A DNA stretch of 64,000 nt from Arcobacter cloacae (GTDB lineage Bacteria; Campylobacterota; Campylobacteria; Campylobacterales; Arcobacteraceae). The stretch is taken from positions 1,488,001-1,552,000 of the forward strand of contig NZ_CP053833.1 of the NCBI RefSeq assembly GCF_013201935.1. The letters run 5' to 3'. This document shows positions 26,390 through 36,363 of the stretch, one piece after another (position 1 is the stretch's first letter; each line of letters opens with the position of its first letter). The notes below the pieces were generated by a model that was given only the letters and a program-made list of their open reading frames with translations, was not told the DNA's origin and did not search any database. A program made the translations under genes and the position numbers.

Positions 26390-27720
26390 TGTCTAGTAGC
26401 AGTGATTGGTTTTCTAAATAGATAAAAAAACAAACTTACTTGTTTTGAGTAAATTTTTGCTGTTCCTCTAAGTCCAATAGATGGAATATAACCATTTTCA
26501 TTTATATCATCAAACTGGGCAATAATTTTATATGATAAAACATTTTGCTCTGTAAGTTCAGGTTTGTATGAAATATATTTAACTTTTGCTTTCCAAGAGT
26601 TTGTTGGGTCATTATCAAAAAAAGCTTTAACTATTGCATTTTCTTCTAAAAAAATAGCATCACTAACAGGAAGCATGATTTTAAGTTCTATACTATTTGG
26701 ATTTGCTATTAAAAATATTCTCTCTCCTGTATTAACTGGTTTTCCTTTCCAATCATTTGGATTATTTATTATTGCTATTCCTTCTTCTTTTGCATAGATT
26801 TTTGTTTTATCTAATTGCTCTTTTGCAAAATTTAACTCAGCCTCTTTTAGTTTTACTTGATTTTCAAGTTGAGAAATTTGGCTTTTTTGTTTTGGGTCTA
26901 AAAAACTACTCTGTTTTGTACTAAAAAGTTCTGCATTTGTAACATCTAAAGTTCGTTTTGCTACTAAATAGTTATTCTTAAAATCCACATCATCAAATTG
27001 AACTATTAGTTGTTCTTTTTCTATTTTATCATTTGGAAAAATCTTCACCTCTTCAATTACACCATTTAAAGGAGAAGTTACAACATAAGGATTTTTTGCA
27101 TCCACTTCAAGGGGAGCTAAAACTGATAATCTAACAGGTAAAAACATCAAAGCAATGATTAAAATAAAGGCAATTTTAAAATATCTATTTTTAAAAGAGA
27201 TTTTTTTTAGAGTTTGAAAAAAACCACAATTTCTCATAGCAAACAAAAAATATGCTAAAGAAGAAGAGAGATGTTTTAACATCAAAATATCATTTTCAAG
27301 CCAACCGTTTTCTCTAAAAAGTAAAAAAACATAGTTAATATCACTATTTTCTTTTGTTGTATTTAAAGGAATAAATAAAATATTTGAGGGTGCAAATTCA
27401 AAAAGAGATTTATAATTTACCTCTTTTAAATCATTTTTAGCTTCAACTACAAAAATATCTTTTGATTTAGGATTTGCATTTAAATCTTCAACTACATTTT
27501 CAATCCATTGAACATAAGGAGAAGTCGAATCAACAACTGAAATATCAGATATTCCTACAACTTTGTATTTACCTTTTAAATCTGTTGTTAATAAAACTCC
27601 TTGAGAATAAGGAACTATATTTCTTGTTTCATTTACAATCTGAAAATATAACTCTTTTATATTTTCACAATTTCTACAGTTATGTTCTAACTGTAGAAGT
27701 TTTGAGATGTTTGATTCCAA
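26374..27720 (-). CDS. GAF-domain HlyD-type membrane fusion protein
   Basis: The 448-residue protein begins with a cytoplasmic GAF-like domain (about 1-165, starting with a C15-x2-C18 pair), then one membrane helix (about 181-200), then a HlyD-type periplasmic adaptor (about 203-440: lipoyl-like half YVVTSPLNGVIEEVKIFPND, coiled coil at about 255-305, beta barrel). A GAF domain on an adaptor is unusual; it could sense a small molecule or bind the transport partner inside the cell. The start appears to be TTG 27720 with AAAGGA about ten bases upstream. The stop overlaps the M50-HlyD gene by 16 bases. It lies 22 bases after the giant gene. Confidence 0.82.
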   Translation of the reverse strand: MESNISKLLQLEHNCRNCENIKELYFQIVNETRNIVPYSQGVLLTTDLKGKYKVVGISDISVVDSTSPYVQWIENVVEDLNANPKSKDIFVVEAKNDLKEVNYKSLFEFAPSNILFIPLNTTKENSDINYVFLLFRENGWLENDILMLKHLSSSLAYFLFAMRNCGFFQTLKKISFKNRYFKIAFILIIALMFLPVRLSVLAPLEVDAKNPYVVTSPLNGVIEEVKIFPNDKIEKEQLIVQFDDVDFKNNYLVAKRTLDVTNAELFSTKQSSFLDPKQKSQISQLENQVKLKEAELNFAKEQLDKTKIYAKEEGIAIINNPNDWKGKPVNTGERIFLIANPNSIELKIMLPVSDAIFLEENAIVKAFFDNDPTNSWKAKVKYISYKPELTEQNVLSYKIIAQFDDINENGYIPSIGLRGTAKIYSKQVSLFFYLFRKPITATRQWIGW

Positions 27721-27742
27721 TCTTTATTTTATCCTTTATTTT

Positions 27743-30700
27743 TTAAGCAAATAATCTCGTAAGATATGAACCATAATCATCAAGTTTTTGATTCTCTAAA
27801 GCTATTTGCTCTTTTAATCCCATATATTTTTCATCCGCATCAGCTTGATTTGCTTGAGATTTTTTCAACTCTTTTAAATCAAGTTTTAGATTTAAAACTC
27901 TTGTTGTTCCATCTTGGTTAATCGCTTTTATACTTATTTCTAATTTCTCTAAATCTTCTGGAATTGTTCCTGTAATACTACCTGTTCTTGGATCAAAAAA
28001 CAATCCAGTTGGAAGTGCTGTACCATCTATTTGAGTAACTATGAAGTTTTGAGAAAGATTTGTATCTACAACTTTTATCTCTATATAGTTATTTTCAAAT
28101 TTTATATCTTCAATTGTAATTCCAACTATTGAAAAAGAGTCTTGATTTGCTTCATTAAATACAATTTGTCCATTTGTTAATACATTTAAATCAATATTAG
28201 CTTGTAATACTCCTCTTGAATCATTTGTATTTGATGTATTTGAAGAAGGAGTGTTATCGTTAGTTCCATCTGCTGGATTATTATTTTGTGAACCTTCTGT
28301 TCCTAGAAATCCATTACCTGTGTCTGTACTAATCCCTTCACTAGAACTAAAGTTTAATACACCTAAAGTTTGTGTATTATCATTAAAACTATTTAATGTA
28401 ATTTCACTATTATTAGTATTAGTTTCTCCAATTTTCGGAGCTTCTGACACTTTTGTTGCATCTGGTTGAGGAGGTGCAATAACTAATAAACTGAATGTTC
28501 TTGAAACACTTAAAGTTGGTGTTCCAGAATCTTTTACATTAACTGTTATTTCAAATATTCCTGATTCTTTAGCCCTACCAGAAATAATTCCAGTTTTAGA
28601 GTCTATTATTAATCCTCTAGGAAGATTATCTGCTTCAAAAGTAAAAATATCAGTAGTATCTAAATCACTAAATAAATAAGCTACTTCTTTTGAGAATTCT
28701 TTTCCAAATGGAGTTTTATCATCAATATTTTCAATAGAAACTATAGGAGTATCATTTGTCCCTACAATTGTAATTGTCACTGTTTGTTCATCAAAAGCAT
28801 TTGAACTATCATCATCCATCGCTTTTATTGTATATGTTAATGTTAATGTCTCTCCACTTGCTAAATAATCAAATGTTTCACTCCCTGAATCAAATGTCCA
28901 CGTAATTGTCCCTATTTGATTTGTTCCATCAATTGGTGTTTGTGTAATACTCAACATATTTGCTAAATCAATATTTATTGGTTCTAATGAATCTGTACTC
29001 ATTACATTTCCATTTGCATCTTTTTGTACTGAACTTACACTATGACTTGTTGTTATTACATCTGTTCTATCTAAATCTACTACACTTAAACTTCCTGTAG
29101 TTGTCAAAGTTGTATTTGTCTCATTTATTGTTACTGTTTCTACATCTGTACTTTCAACTGTCATATTTGGAGTATCATTTGTCCCTACAATTGTAATTGT
29201 CACTGTTTGTTCATCAAAAGCATTTGAACTATCATCATCCATCGCTTTTATTGTATATGTTAATGTTAATGTCTCTCCACTTGCTAAATAATCAAATGTT
29301 TCACTCCCTGAATCAAATGTCCACGTAATTGTCCCTATTTGATTTGTTCCATCAATTGGTGTTTGTGTAATACTCAACATATTTGCTAAATCAATATTTA
29401 TTGGTTCTAATGAATCTGTACTCATTACATTTCCATTTGCATCTTTTTGTACTGAACTTACACTATGACTTGTTGTTATTACATCTGTTCTATCTAAATC
29501 TACTACACTTAAACTTCCTGTAGTTGTCAAAGTTGTATTTGTCTCATTTATTGTTACTGTTTCTACATCTGTACTTTCAACTGTCATATTTGGAGTATCA
29601 TTTGTCCCTACAATTGTAATTGTCACTGTTTGTTCATCAAAAGCATTTGAACTATCATCATCCATCGCTTTTATTGTATATGTTAATGTTAATGTCTCTC
29701 CACTTGCTAAATAATCAAATGTTTCACTCCCTGAATCAAATGTCCATGTAATTGTCCCTGTTTGATTTGTTCCATCAATTGGTGTTTGTGTAATACTCAA
29801 CATATTTGCTAAATCAATATTTATTGGTTCTAATGAATCTGTACTCATTACATTTCCATTTGCATCTTTTTGTACTGAACTTACACTATGACTTGTTGTT
29901 ATTACATCTGTTCTATCTAAATCTACTACACTTAAACTTCCTGTAGTTGTCAAAGTTGTATTTGTCTCATTTATTGTTACTGTTTCTACATCTGTACTTT
30001 CAACTGTTATATTTGGAGTATCATTTGTCCCTACAATTGTAATAGTCACTGTCTGTTCATCAAAAGCATTTGAACTATCATCATCCATCGCTTTTATTGT
30101 ATATGTTAATGTTAATGTCTCTCCACTTGCTAAATAATCAAATGTTTCACTCCCTGAATCAAATGTCCACGTAATTGTCCCTGTTTTCGAAATATTATCT
30201 ATAACATTCCCTGCATTCACACTCAACATTTCATATAATGTAGTATTGTCTGCAAGTAATCCAGTACTAACCCCACTAACAATGACATCTATTACACTTA
30301 CTGTAACAGTTTGTTCTATATCAACATCAGTTACAGTCAATGTTCCAGAAGTTGTTAAAGTTGTATTCGTTTCATTTATTGTTGCTGTTTCATCATCACC
30401 TGTTTCTATGGTTATAATAGGATTATCATTTGTTCCATTAATAACAAAACTAACCGTTTTTATAACTTCTTCACTACCTGAAACTACTTTTATAGAAACT
30501 GTTTCTGTTACACTATCACCTGGCTTTAAAGCTTGTAGTTCAGGAATACTGTTTGAAATATAATATGTCATCACACCAGTAGTAGTATCAAAATATATTC
30601 CCCCATATTGTGTTGTTCTTGAAACTTGATTACCTTCTAAAAACCAAACTTGTTGAGAAGTTGTTGTTTGAGTATTATTGTCATAAACATTTTCTCTAAT

Positions 30701-33700
30701 ATCTGTTAGATAAGTTGTATCAAAAGATACTGCATCATCAACATCAACAGCTGTAAAAGTTATATTAGCGGTAGTTGTTCCAGTAATATCATTATTAACT
30801 CCACCTGCCTCAATTAAATCAGCAGAGTTAACATCTGTTGTAACGACTAAATTATCATTAGCTCCATTTATTGTGATATTTAAAACTGCAATATCATTTC
30901 TGTTTGTACTATCTTTAATCGTATAATTAAATGATTCTGTTAATGAGTCTCCTACATTTAATGCCTCAACATCACTATTTGTTTCATCTAATGTATAAGT
31001 ATAAGCACCCGTTGCTTCATTTATAGTCAATGTACCATAACTTCCTGTTATTGTATAAATTCCATTAACATCACCCGAAACAACACCACTTCCAGCACCC
31101 TCAATACTTCCAACTCTAACTTCAACTAAAGTTTTTGTATCACCTGGATTTAAATCTGTATCATTTGTAAATAAATTTCCACTAATTGCTCCACCAGCTG
31201 TTGCATTATTTAATCCACCACCTTCTGTAACACTTGCTGTATCATTTACAGCAACAGGTGCAACAGCACCTAATTGAACCGTTGTAGGACTAACTGTTTC
31301 AGGAGTATTTAAAGTACCTTGATTATCTGTATATGAAGCTACAACTCTAATATATTTATTTCCATCGTTATTTGTTAATGTATAAGAACTTCCTGTTGCA
31401 CCATTTATTAGTGTCCAAGGTCCAGTATTTGAATTTCCACGATACCAAGTATAAGTTGGTTCAACCCCAACCAAACCATCACTATCATTTATTGTAGCAA
31501 GAACAACATCACCTGATGCCCAAGTTCCTGATAAGCTAATATTTCCTGTATCATCCACATTTGCAATTGATAAAGCATCTGATTCTTGAGTTTCAGCAAC
31601 ATTTCCACCATCTGTATAGAATACCTTAGCTCTTACTTGTTTACCTGCTTCATTATTTGTCAAAGTATAATTTACATTTGTTGCATTACTAATATCTGTC
31701 CAAGTAGTTCCACCATCACTACTTACTTGCCATTGATAAGTTATTCCACCTAATGGATCTCCATCTGGGTCTGTTACAGAAGTTACAGTTAATGTTTGTC
31801 CTTCTGTTGGAGTACCTCCAACTGTTACAACTCCTGGATTATTTGCTGTATATGCACCAACAGAACTTGTTGAAGCTGGATCTTGTAAATCCAACTTAAA
31901 TGTTGTTTCATTAGTTGCTCCACCTGCATCTGTTGCAACTAATTTTATATCTAAAAATGGAACATTTCCTATTGGTATTCCTGAGATTGTTGTACCTGTT
32001 ATTGTAAGCCAAGAAGGTGCTGCTACCCAAGCTGTACCATTCCAAACTTCTGCACTATAAGTTAAAGTTGAAGTAGTTGCCGTTCCATTTGCAGTCCCAT
32101 CTGGATCAATAAATAAGTCACCAAAGTTATAACTAAAATCATTTCCTTCTGTTACTAATTGGTCTTGAGCAACTGTTGTACCATTTAAAATTGGTGCATC
32201 ATTTGGTGTTCCAATAGTTAAATTAAATCCACTTGTTGCAATTTCTAATCCTGTAGTTTCAGTTGCTGTTATTACTATTGCATAAGTAGCAGCTGCATCA
32301 TGAGGTGGATTTCCTGATAATACTCCAGTTTGTGGGTCTAAAGTCAACCAAAAAGGTAAGGAATCACCATTTGATAATTCTGCACTATAAGTTACAGTAT
32401 CACCTGCATCATCAAATGTAAATGCATTTGATGGTACTTTAAAAGTATGTTCTCCTGAACCATTCCATGTTTGGTCTGGAATTGGTGTAACTGCTGAAAT
32501 TGTACTAGGATTACCATCATCTACATAAATAACAAATTGAGTTGTAATTGATTTTCCACCACTATCAGTTGCTGTTAAATCAATAATATATTTTCCAGCA
32601 GCTAAACTTCCATCACTTAAAAATTCTCTTGTTGTTGTATTAAAACTTAAATCTGAAATATTAGCATTATCATTTATATCTATATTAACATTTGGTGTTC
32701 CAATTATTACAGCCGAATAAGTTAATGCTGAACTATTATCAATATCATCACTAAACATATCTGAACCAGTACCAATTGGAATAGTATAAATAGGTGTAGT
32801 ATTTACAGTTCCATCAGCAACTGTTCCTTCAACAATAGCAACTCTATCAATCGGATTTTCTACAACTGGAGCACTATTTTCAACATCTGTAAATGTTACT
32901 TGGAAAGTATCAGTAGCAGTTGCTCCCTCAGGGTCTGTCGCCGTAACTTTTAAATAAAAATTTCCATTTGTTATAGTATCTTTATTTCCAAGAAAACTTC
33001 TTGTTGCTTCATCAAATGTAACACCTGTTGGTAATGAACCATCACCAACTATATCACCATTACTATCAACTTGTTGAACAGTATAAGTAAGCCCATTACC
33101 TTCTCTATCTAAAAATGTATTTGCAGGAATTTGATAAATCCAATTACCATTTCCACTAAATGTTTGGTCACTTATAGCTTGGCTTAATTCTGGTAAATCA
33201 TTTGCTCCAACAAGAGTAATAACCAAAGATTGATTTGCTTGTGCTCCATTTGAATCTATGATTTTAAACATAAATTCATCTGTATCTGTATCACCAGCTG
33301 CAAGGGCATTTAAAGCCTCTTGTTTATTTGGAGTATAAGTCCAATTATTTGTAGTTGTATCTAGGCTTAATACACCATATTTACCTTGTAAAGTGTATGT
33401 ATCTCCTGATAGTGTTCCACCTTGAATTGAGAAATTTAATGGTGTATTTGAAATATCATCTTCAACATCTGTTCCACTTAAAGTTCCAGTTAAAGATCCA
33501 GAACTTGGTGTTAAAGAAGAAGGTACATCATCTGCTGATGTTTCTGTTATCGTTGCAGCTCCCAAAGCACTTGTAATTACAGGTATATCATTTACAGAGT
33601 TTACTTGAACTGATAAGGTTGCTGTACCAGATGAAGTTAAAACTCCACCTATTCCATTTCCTTGATCTCTTAATTTTACAGTTATTGTTCCTGGTGTTCC

Positions 33701-35617
33701 AAAATAATTTGCAACAGGAGTAAATCTTATTTTATATGTATCATTTAAAATCGCACCAGCTGTCACTAAACTCCAGTTTGTTCCATTATCACTTGAAAAC
33801 TCATAAACTCCTTGCGTAACAGGATTTGCATTTATAGTTACAACTTCAATTGAACTTAAACTATCTCCTACATCAATATCATTGAAAACTGGATCAAATA
33901 AACTATCTATTCTACTACCTTTATTATCTGCACTAGCTACATCTTCGTTGATAGCTTGAAGTTTAAGATTTGCATTATTTGTTACTGTTGGAGCATCATT
34001 TACTGAAAGTACTGTTACATATACTGTTGCTGTTTCATATTTTCCACCACTTAATACTGTATAATTAAAACTATCACTTCCATGCCAGTTTGCAGTTCTA
34101 GGAGTATATCTAACCTCCCCTGTTGAAGCATTTACTATAGTTACATTTCCATAAGATCCTTGAGTAACTGATGAAATAGATGCATTTCCTTCAAAAGAGT
34201 CATTTGATAAAAGATTATAAGTAACAGAAGAATCTTCATTTACACTTATAGAATCATTTACTATATCAGCAACAGCTGTTACATTGATATTTATGGTTTG
34301 ATACACAGTATCTATTCCATCTGTTAATCTAAAAGTTATAGAATCACTTCCATTATAATCAGCATTTGGTGTATATGTAAAGGTATCACTTGCTGTTGGA
34401 CTTCCTGACTGTGTTGCAAAACCTGAAATAGTTCCATGAGATGGACCTGAGTGTAAAGATAAAGTTACATTATCATTTAAAGTCATCCCATCTCTACCTG
34501 AAACTGTGATATTTACACTTCCATCTTCAGCAACAGTTGCACTTGTTCCTGATGTAAATTCAGGAGCAGCATTTCCAGTTGTAGTAAAATTTGCAGATTT
34601 AATATCATATACCCATCCAGAAACTTCTCCGTAAATTCTAATAGTAGCTATTCCACCCGTATCAAAAGTTACATTGTTAAATATAGTAGTAGAATTTACA
34701 TTATTCGCACCTTGTAAATAACCTAGAAATCTTTCACTTGTATCATTTGCATCTTTAAAATAAACAGCATTTCTTTCACCTTGTGAATAATCAACATCAT
34801 AAGCAACAATTGTTATAGTCCCAGTTCCTGAACCTGCTAAATTAGCGCTTAAATATTTACTAGTACCTGCACTTCCTGTACCAATTGGACTAAAATTAAA
34901 ATTTCCATTAGCATCATTATCTAAAGTATTAGAATATTCACTTAAAACTAAACTTTGTGTTTCAATAACCCCTGAAACAATTTCTAAATCCCAATCTCCA
35001 TTTAAACTATTAGAACCTGTTAAATCATCAGAAGCAGCAACATCAGCCTCTGTTATTAAAGCTAAAGTATCTATAAACTCTTGCCCCGTTCCATCACTTG
35101 CTACATTACATCCATACAGTAATATATCTCCATTTTCTGAAAGAGAATTTTTCATAGTTTGTAAAACAGTATCAAAATTATTTAGTGTATTTTGATTTAA
35201 TACATCATTTCCTACACTTATTTCACCCACATTACCATGAGATAAAATATGTATTGCATCTATATTTGTTTCACTTTTTAATATAGAGTTTATATCATCT
35301 AGTGAACTCACAAGATATACTTCTACACCCTCACCTACACCATCAACTAAAGTTTGATAATCACTAACTGTCACATCTACAAATGCAACTTCTCTTCTAG
35401 GTCTTTCAAATCCTTGAACTGCTTGTGCTTCGTGTACAGAATTTTCAGCATTATTTTGTGTCACATCATTTGAATTTGTAGTAGTTTGTGTATTATTGTT
35501 TGAAGAAAAACTACTTTCATCTAATACATCAACAGCTGTAGCAACAGCAGCCCCATCAAAAAGAATTCTTTGCTCTAAAGCACTTATCATCGGTTTTTTA
35601 AAATTTTTTCTTTTCAT
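27743..35617 (-). CDS. Giant DUF4347 / cadherin-like repeat surface protein, 2624 residues
   Basis: The N-terminus has no Sec signal but carries LEQRILFDGAA (residues 14-24), a variant of the LEPR-xLF/LL motif known at the start of giant repetitive proteins. A DUF4347 domain follows (about 75-235) with HILSHG (H127) and LLYGC (C170). Residues about 240-2450 are cadherin-like, VCBS-like, He_PIG and Ig-like beta domains, recognisable by repeated E-D-x-S-V-N-I and Y-T-P-N-A-D-Y-x-G-S-D-S patterns. Near residues 1867-2290 lie three almost identical 141-residue repeats. The C-terminus (about 2550-2624) is a short charged helix with no RTX nonapeptides. It is flanked in one operon by TolC, HlyD and M50 components. 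Likely an adhesin; ligand unknown. Confidence 0.88.
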   Translation of the reverse strand: MKRKNFKKPMISALEQRILFDGAAVATAVDVLDESSFSSNNNTQTTTNSNDVTQNNAENSVHEAQAVQGFERPRREVAFVDVTVSDYQTLVDGVGEGVEVYLVSSLDDINSILKSETNIDAIHILSHGNVGEISVGNDVLNQNTLNNFDTVLQTMKNSLSENGDILLYGCNVASDGTGQEFIDTLALITEADVAASDDLTGSNSLNGDWDLEIVSGVIETQSLVLSEYSNTLDNDANGNFNFSPIGTGSAGTSKYLSANLAGSGTGTITIVAYDVDYSQGERNAVYFKDANDTSERFLGYLQGANNVNSTTIFNNVTFDTGGIATIRIYGEVSGWVYDIKSANFTTTGNAAPEFTSGTSATVAEDGSVNITVSGRDGMTLNDNVTLSLHSGPSHGTISGFATQSGSPTASDTFTYTPNADYNGSDSITFRLTDGIDTVYQTININVTAVADIVNDSISVNEDSSVTYNLLSNDSFEGNASISSVTQGSYGNVTIVNASTGEVRYTPRTANWHGSDSFNYTVLSGGKYETATVYVTVLSVNDAPTVTNNANLKLQAINEDVASADNKGSRIDSLFDPVFNDIDVGDSLSSIEVVTINANPVTQGVYEFSSDNGTNWSLVTAGAILNDTYKIRFTPVANYFGTPGTITVKLRDQGNGIGGVLTSSGTATLSVQVNSVNDIPVITSALGAATITETSADDVPSSLTPSSGSLTGTLSGTDVEDDISNTPLNFSIQGGTLSGDTYTLQGKYGVLSLDTTTNNWTYTPNKQEALNALAAGDTDTDEFMFKIIDSNGAQANQSLVITLVGANDLPELSQAISDQTFSGNGNWIYQIPANTFLDREGNGLTYTVQQVDSNGDIVGDGSLPTGVTFDEATRSFLGNKDTITNGNFYLKVTATDPEGATATDTFQVTFTDVENSAPVVENPIDRVAIVEGTVADGTVNTTPIYTIPIGTGSDMFSDDIDNSSALTYSAVIIGTPNVNIDINDNANISDLSFNTTTREFLSDGSLAAGKYIIDLTATDSGGKSITTQFVIYVDDGNPSTISAVTPIPDQTWNGSGEHTFKVPSNAFTFDDAGDTVTYSAELSNGDSLPFWLTLDPQTGVLSGNPPHDAAATYAIVITATETTGLEIATSGFNLTIGTPNDAPILNGTTVAQDQLVTEGNDFSYNFGDLFIDPDGTANGTATTSTLTYSAEVWNGTAWVAAPSWLTITGTTISGIPIGNVPFLDIKLVATDAGGATNETTFKLDLQDPASTSSVGAYTANNPGVVTVGGTPTEGQTLTVTSVTDPDGDPLGGITYQWQVSSDGGTTWTDISNATNVNYTLTNNEAGKQVRAKVFYTDGGNVAETQESDALSIANVDDTGNISLSGTWASGDVVLATINDSDGLVGVEPTYTWYRGNSNTGPWTLINGATGSSYTLTNNDGNKYIRVVASYTDNQGTLNTPETVSPTTVQLGAVAPVAVNDTASVTEGGGLNNATAGGAISGNLFTNDTDLNPGDTKTLVEVRVGSIEGAGSGVVSGDVNGIYTITGSYGTLTINEATGAYTYTLDETNSDVEALNVGDSLTESFNYTIKDSTNRNDIAVLNITINGANDNLVVTTDVNSADLIEAGGVNNDITGTTTANITFTAVDVDDAVSFDTTYLTDIRENVYDNNTQTTTSQQVWFLEGNQVSRTTQYGGIYFDTTTGVMTYYISNSIPELQALKPGDSVTETVSIKVVSGSEEVIKTVSFVINGTNDNPIITIETGDDETATINETNTTLTTSGTLTVTDVDIEQTVTVSVIDVIVSGVSTGLLADNTTLYEMLSVNAGNVIDNISKTGTITWTFDSGSETFDYLASGETLTLTYTIKAMDDDSSNAFDEQTVTITIVGTNDTPNITVESTDVETVTINETNTTLTTTGSLSVVDLDRTDVITTSHSVSSVQKDANGNVMSTDSLEPINIDLANMLSITQTPIDGTNQTGTITWTFDSGSETFDYLASGETLTLTYTIKAMDDDSSNAFDEQTVTITIVGTNDTPNMTVESTDVETVTINETNTTLTTTGSLSVVDLDRTDVITTSHSVSSVQKDANGNVMSTDSLEPINIDLANMLSITQTPIDGTNQIGTITWTFDSGSETFDYLASGETLTLTYTIKAMDDDSSNAFDEQTVTITIVGTNDTPNMTVESTDVETVTINETNTTLTTTGSLSVVDLDRTDVITTSHSVSSVQKDANGNVMSTDSLEPINIDLANMLSITQTPIDGTNQIGTITWTFDSGSETFDYLASGETLTLTYTIKAMDDDSSNAFDEQTVTITIVGTNDTPIVSIENIDDKTPFGKEFSKEVAYLFSDLDTTDIFTFEADNLPRGLIIDSKTGIISGRAKESGIFEITVNVKDSGTPTLSVSRTFSLLVIAPPQPDATKVSEAPKIGETNTNNSEITLNSFNDNTQTLGVLNFSSSEGISTDTGNGFLGTEGSQNNNPADGTNDNTPSSNTSNTNDSRGVLQANIDLNVLTNGQIVFNEANQDSFSIVGITIEDIKFENNYIEIKVVDTNLSQNFIVTQIDGTALPTGLFFDPRTGSITGTIPEDLEKLEISIKAINQDGTTRVLNLKLDLKELKKSQANQADADEKYMGLKEQIALENQKLDDYGSYLTRLFA
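28749..30185 (-). repeat. 423-bp tandem coding repeats (three full copies and a partial)
   Basis: Full units begin at 28749, 29172 and 29595, and a partial fourth begins at 30018; spacing is exactly 423 bases (141 codons). Copies differ by only a few bases, for example Ile versus Met after TPN and Ile versus Thr in NQ-x-GTITW. This is far more alike than the other repeats of the gene. The in-frame length means copy-number change would keep the protein intact. Confidence 0.95.
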
Positions 35618-35632
35618 AACTTTTCCTTGATA

Positions 35633-36352
35633 TTAGTTATTTTGTTGGTAAAATGTTGCTGTTGCACTCATACCAGGTATTATATTTTCAAATGGTTTTA
35701 CAAGTTTTGCTCGTATGCTTACAGATTGACTCGTTGGATCAACTATTGAATCTATTTGAACAATTTGAGCTTTTACTGTTGTTTGAGTCTCATCTACACT
35801 TAAATCAAACTCTATTCCTTTTTTTAGCCATATAAGCCAAGAAGAAGGAACAACAACTCTTGCTTCAAGATTATCAACTCCAACTATTTCCAAAAGCTCA
35901 TCTTGTGGTTTAATGTTTTGATATTTTGCTACTTTTTTAGTTGCAATTTTTCCATCAAATGGAGCTTTTATATCACATCTTGAGATATTAATAGCTGCTA
36001 TATCACTCTCTGCTTTTTGTTTATTTAGGTTTTCTTGAGAAATTTGTATCTCAAAAGTTCCAATAGAACCAAAAGTATCAAGCTTTTTATTTTTTTCAAG
36101 TTCCAGTCTTGCTATCTCTTTTTCAACATCAATTTTTCTTTTTTGAGCTTTATATACAGAACAATCTATTTTGATTAAAGATTCTCCTTTTTTAAAAGAA
36201 TCCCCCTCAAATTTTGAAAGTTCTACTATTTCACCAGCTATTTCACTTGAAAGAATTGTTCTATCAAGTGAGACTATTACTGCTCTTGCTGTTTGACTCT
36301 CACTTGCATACAAAGTTGAAAACAGTAAAGCAAAACTTAGAAACTTTTTCAT
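35633..36352 (-). CDS. Periplasmic HlyD/RND-type adaptor
   Basis: A 239-residue adaptor with a cleavable signal peptide (MKKFLSFALLFSTLYA) and no membrane anchor. It has the lipoyl halves (SSEIAGEIVELSKFEGDSFKKG and DIKAPFDGKIATKK) around a short coiled coil (about 70-125), then a barrel domain (IPGMSATATFY). ATG 36352 is preferred over the adjacent TTG. It probably bridges the inner-membrane HlyD parts and the TolC-like protein. Spacing is nine bases or so after tolC and 15 before the giant gene. A short hairpin suggests a lower-reach adaptor than classical HlyD. Confidence 0.85.
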   Translation of the reverse strand: MKKFLSFALLFSTLYASESQTARAVIVSLDRTILSSEIAGEIVELSKFEGDSFKKGESLIKIDCSVYKAQKRKIDVEKEIARLELEKNKKLDTFGSIGTFEIQISQENLNKQKAESDIAAINISRCDIKAPFDGKIATKKVAKYQNIKPQDELLEIVGVDNLEARVVVPSSWLIWLKKGIEFDLSVDETQTTVKAQIVQIDSIVDPTSQSVSIRAKLVKPFENIIPGMSATATFYQQNN

Positions 36353-36363
36353 CAAATAACCTT

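Noticed and set aside
28749-30185. CRISPR array or non-coding satellite
   Set aside because: The units are 423 bases long, in frame and inside a continuous coding sequence.
28251-33576. Plus-strand ORFs opposite the giant gene
   Set aside because: They are antisense shadows of the repeat protein, without ribosome-binding sites or sensible composition.
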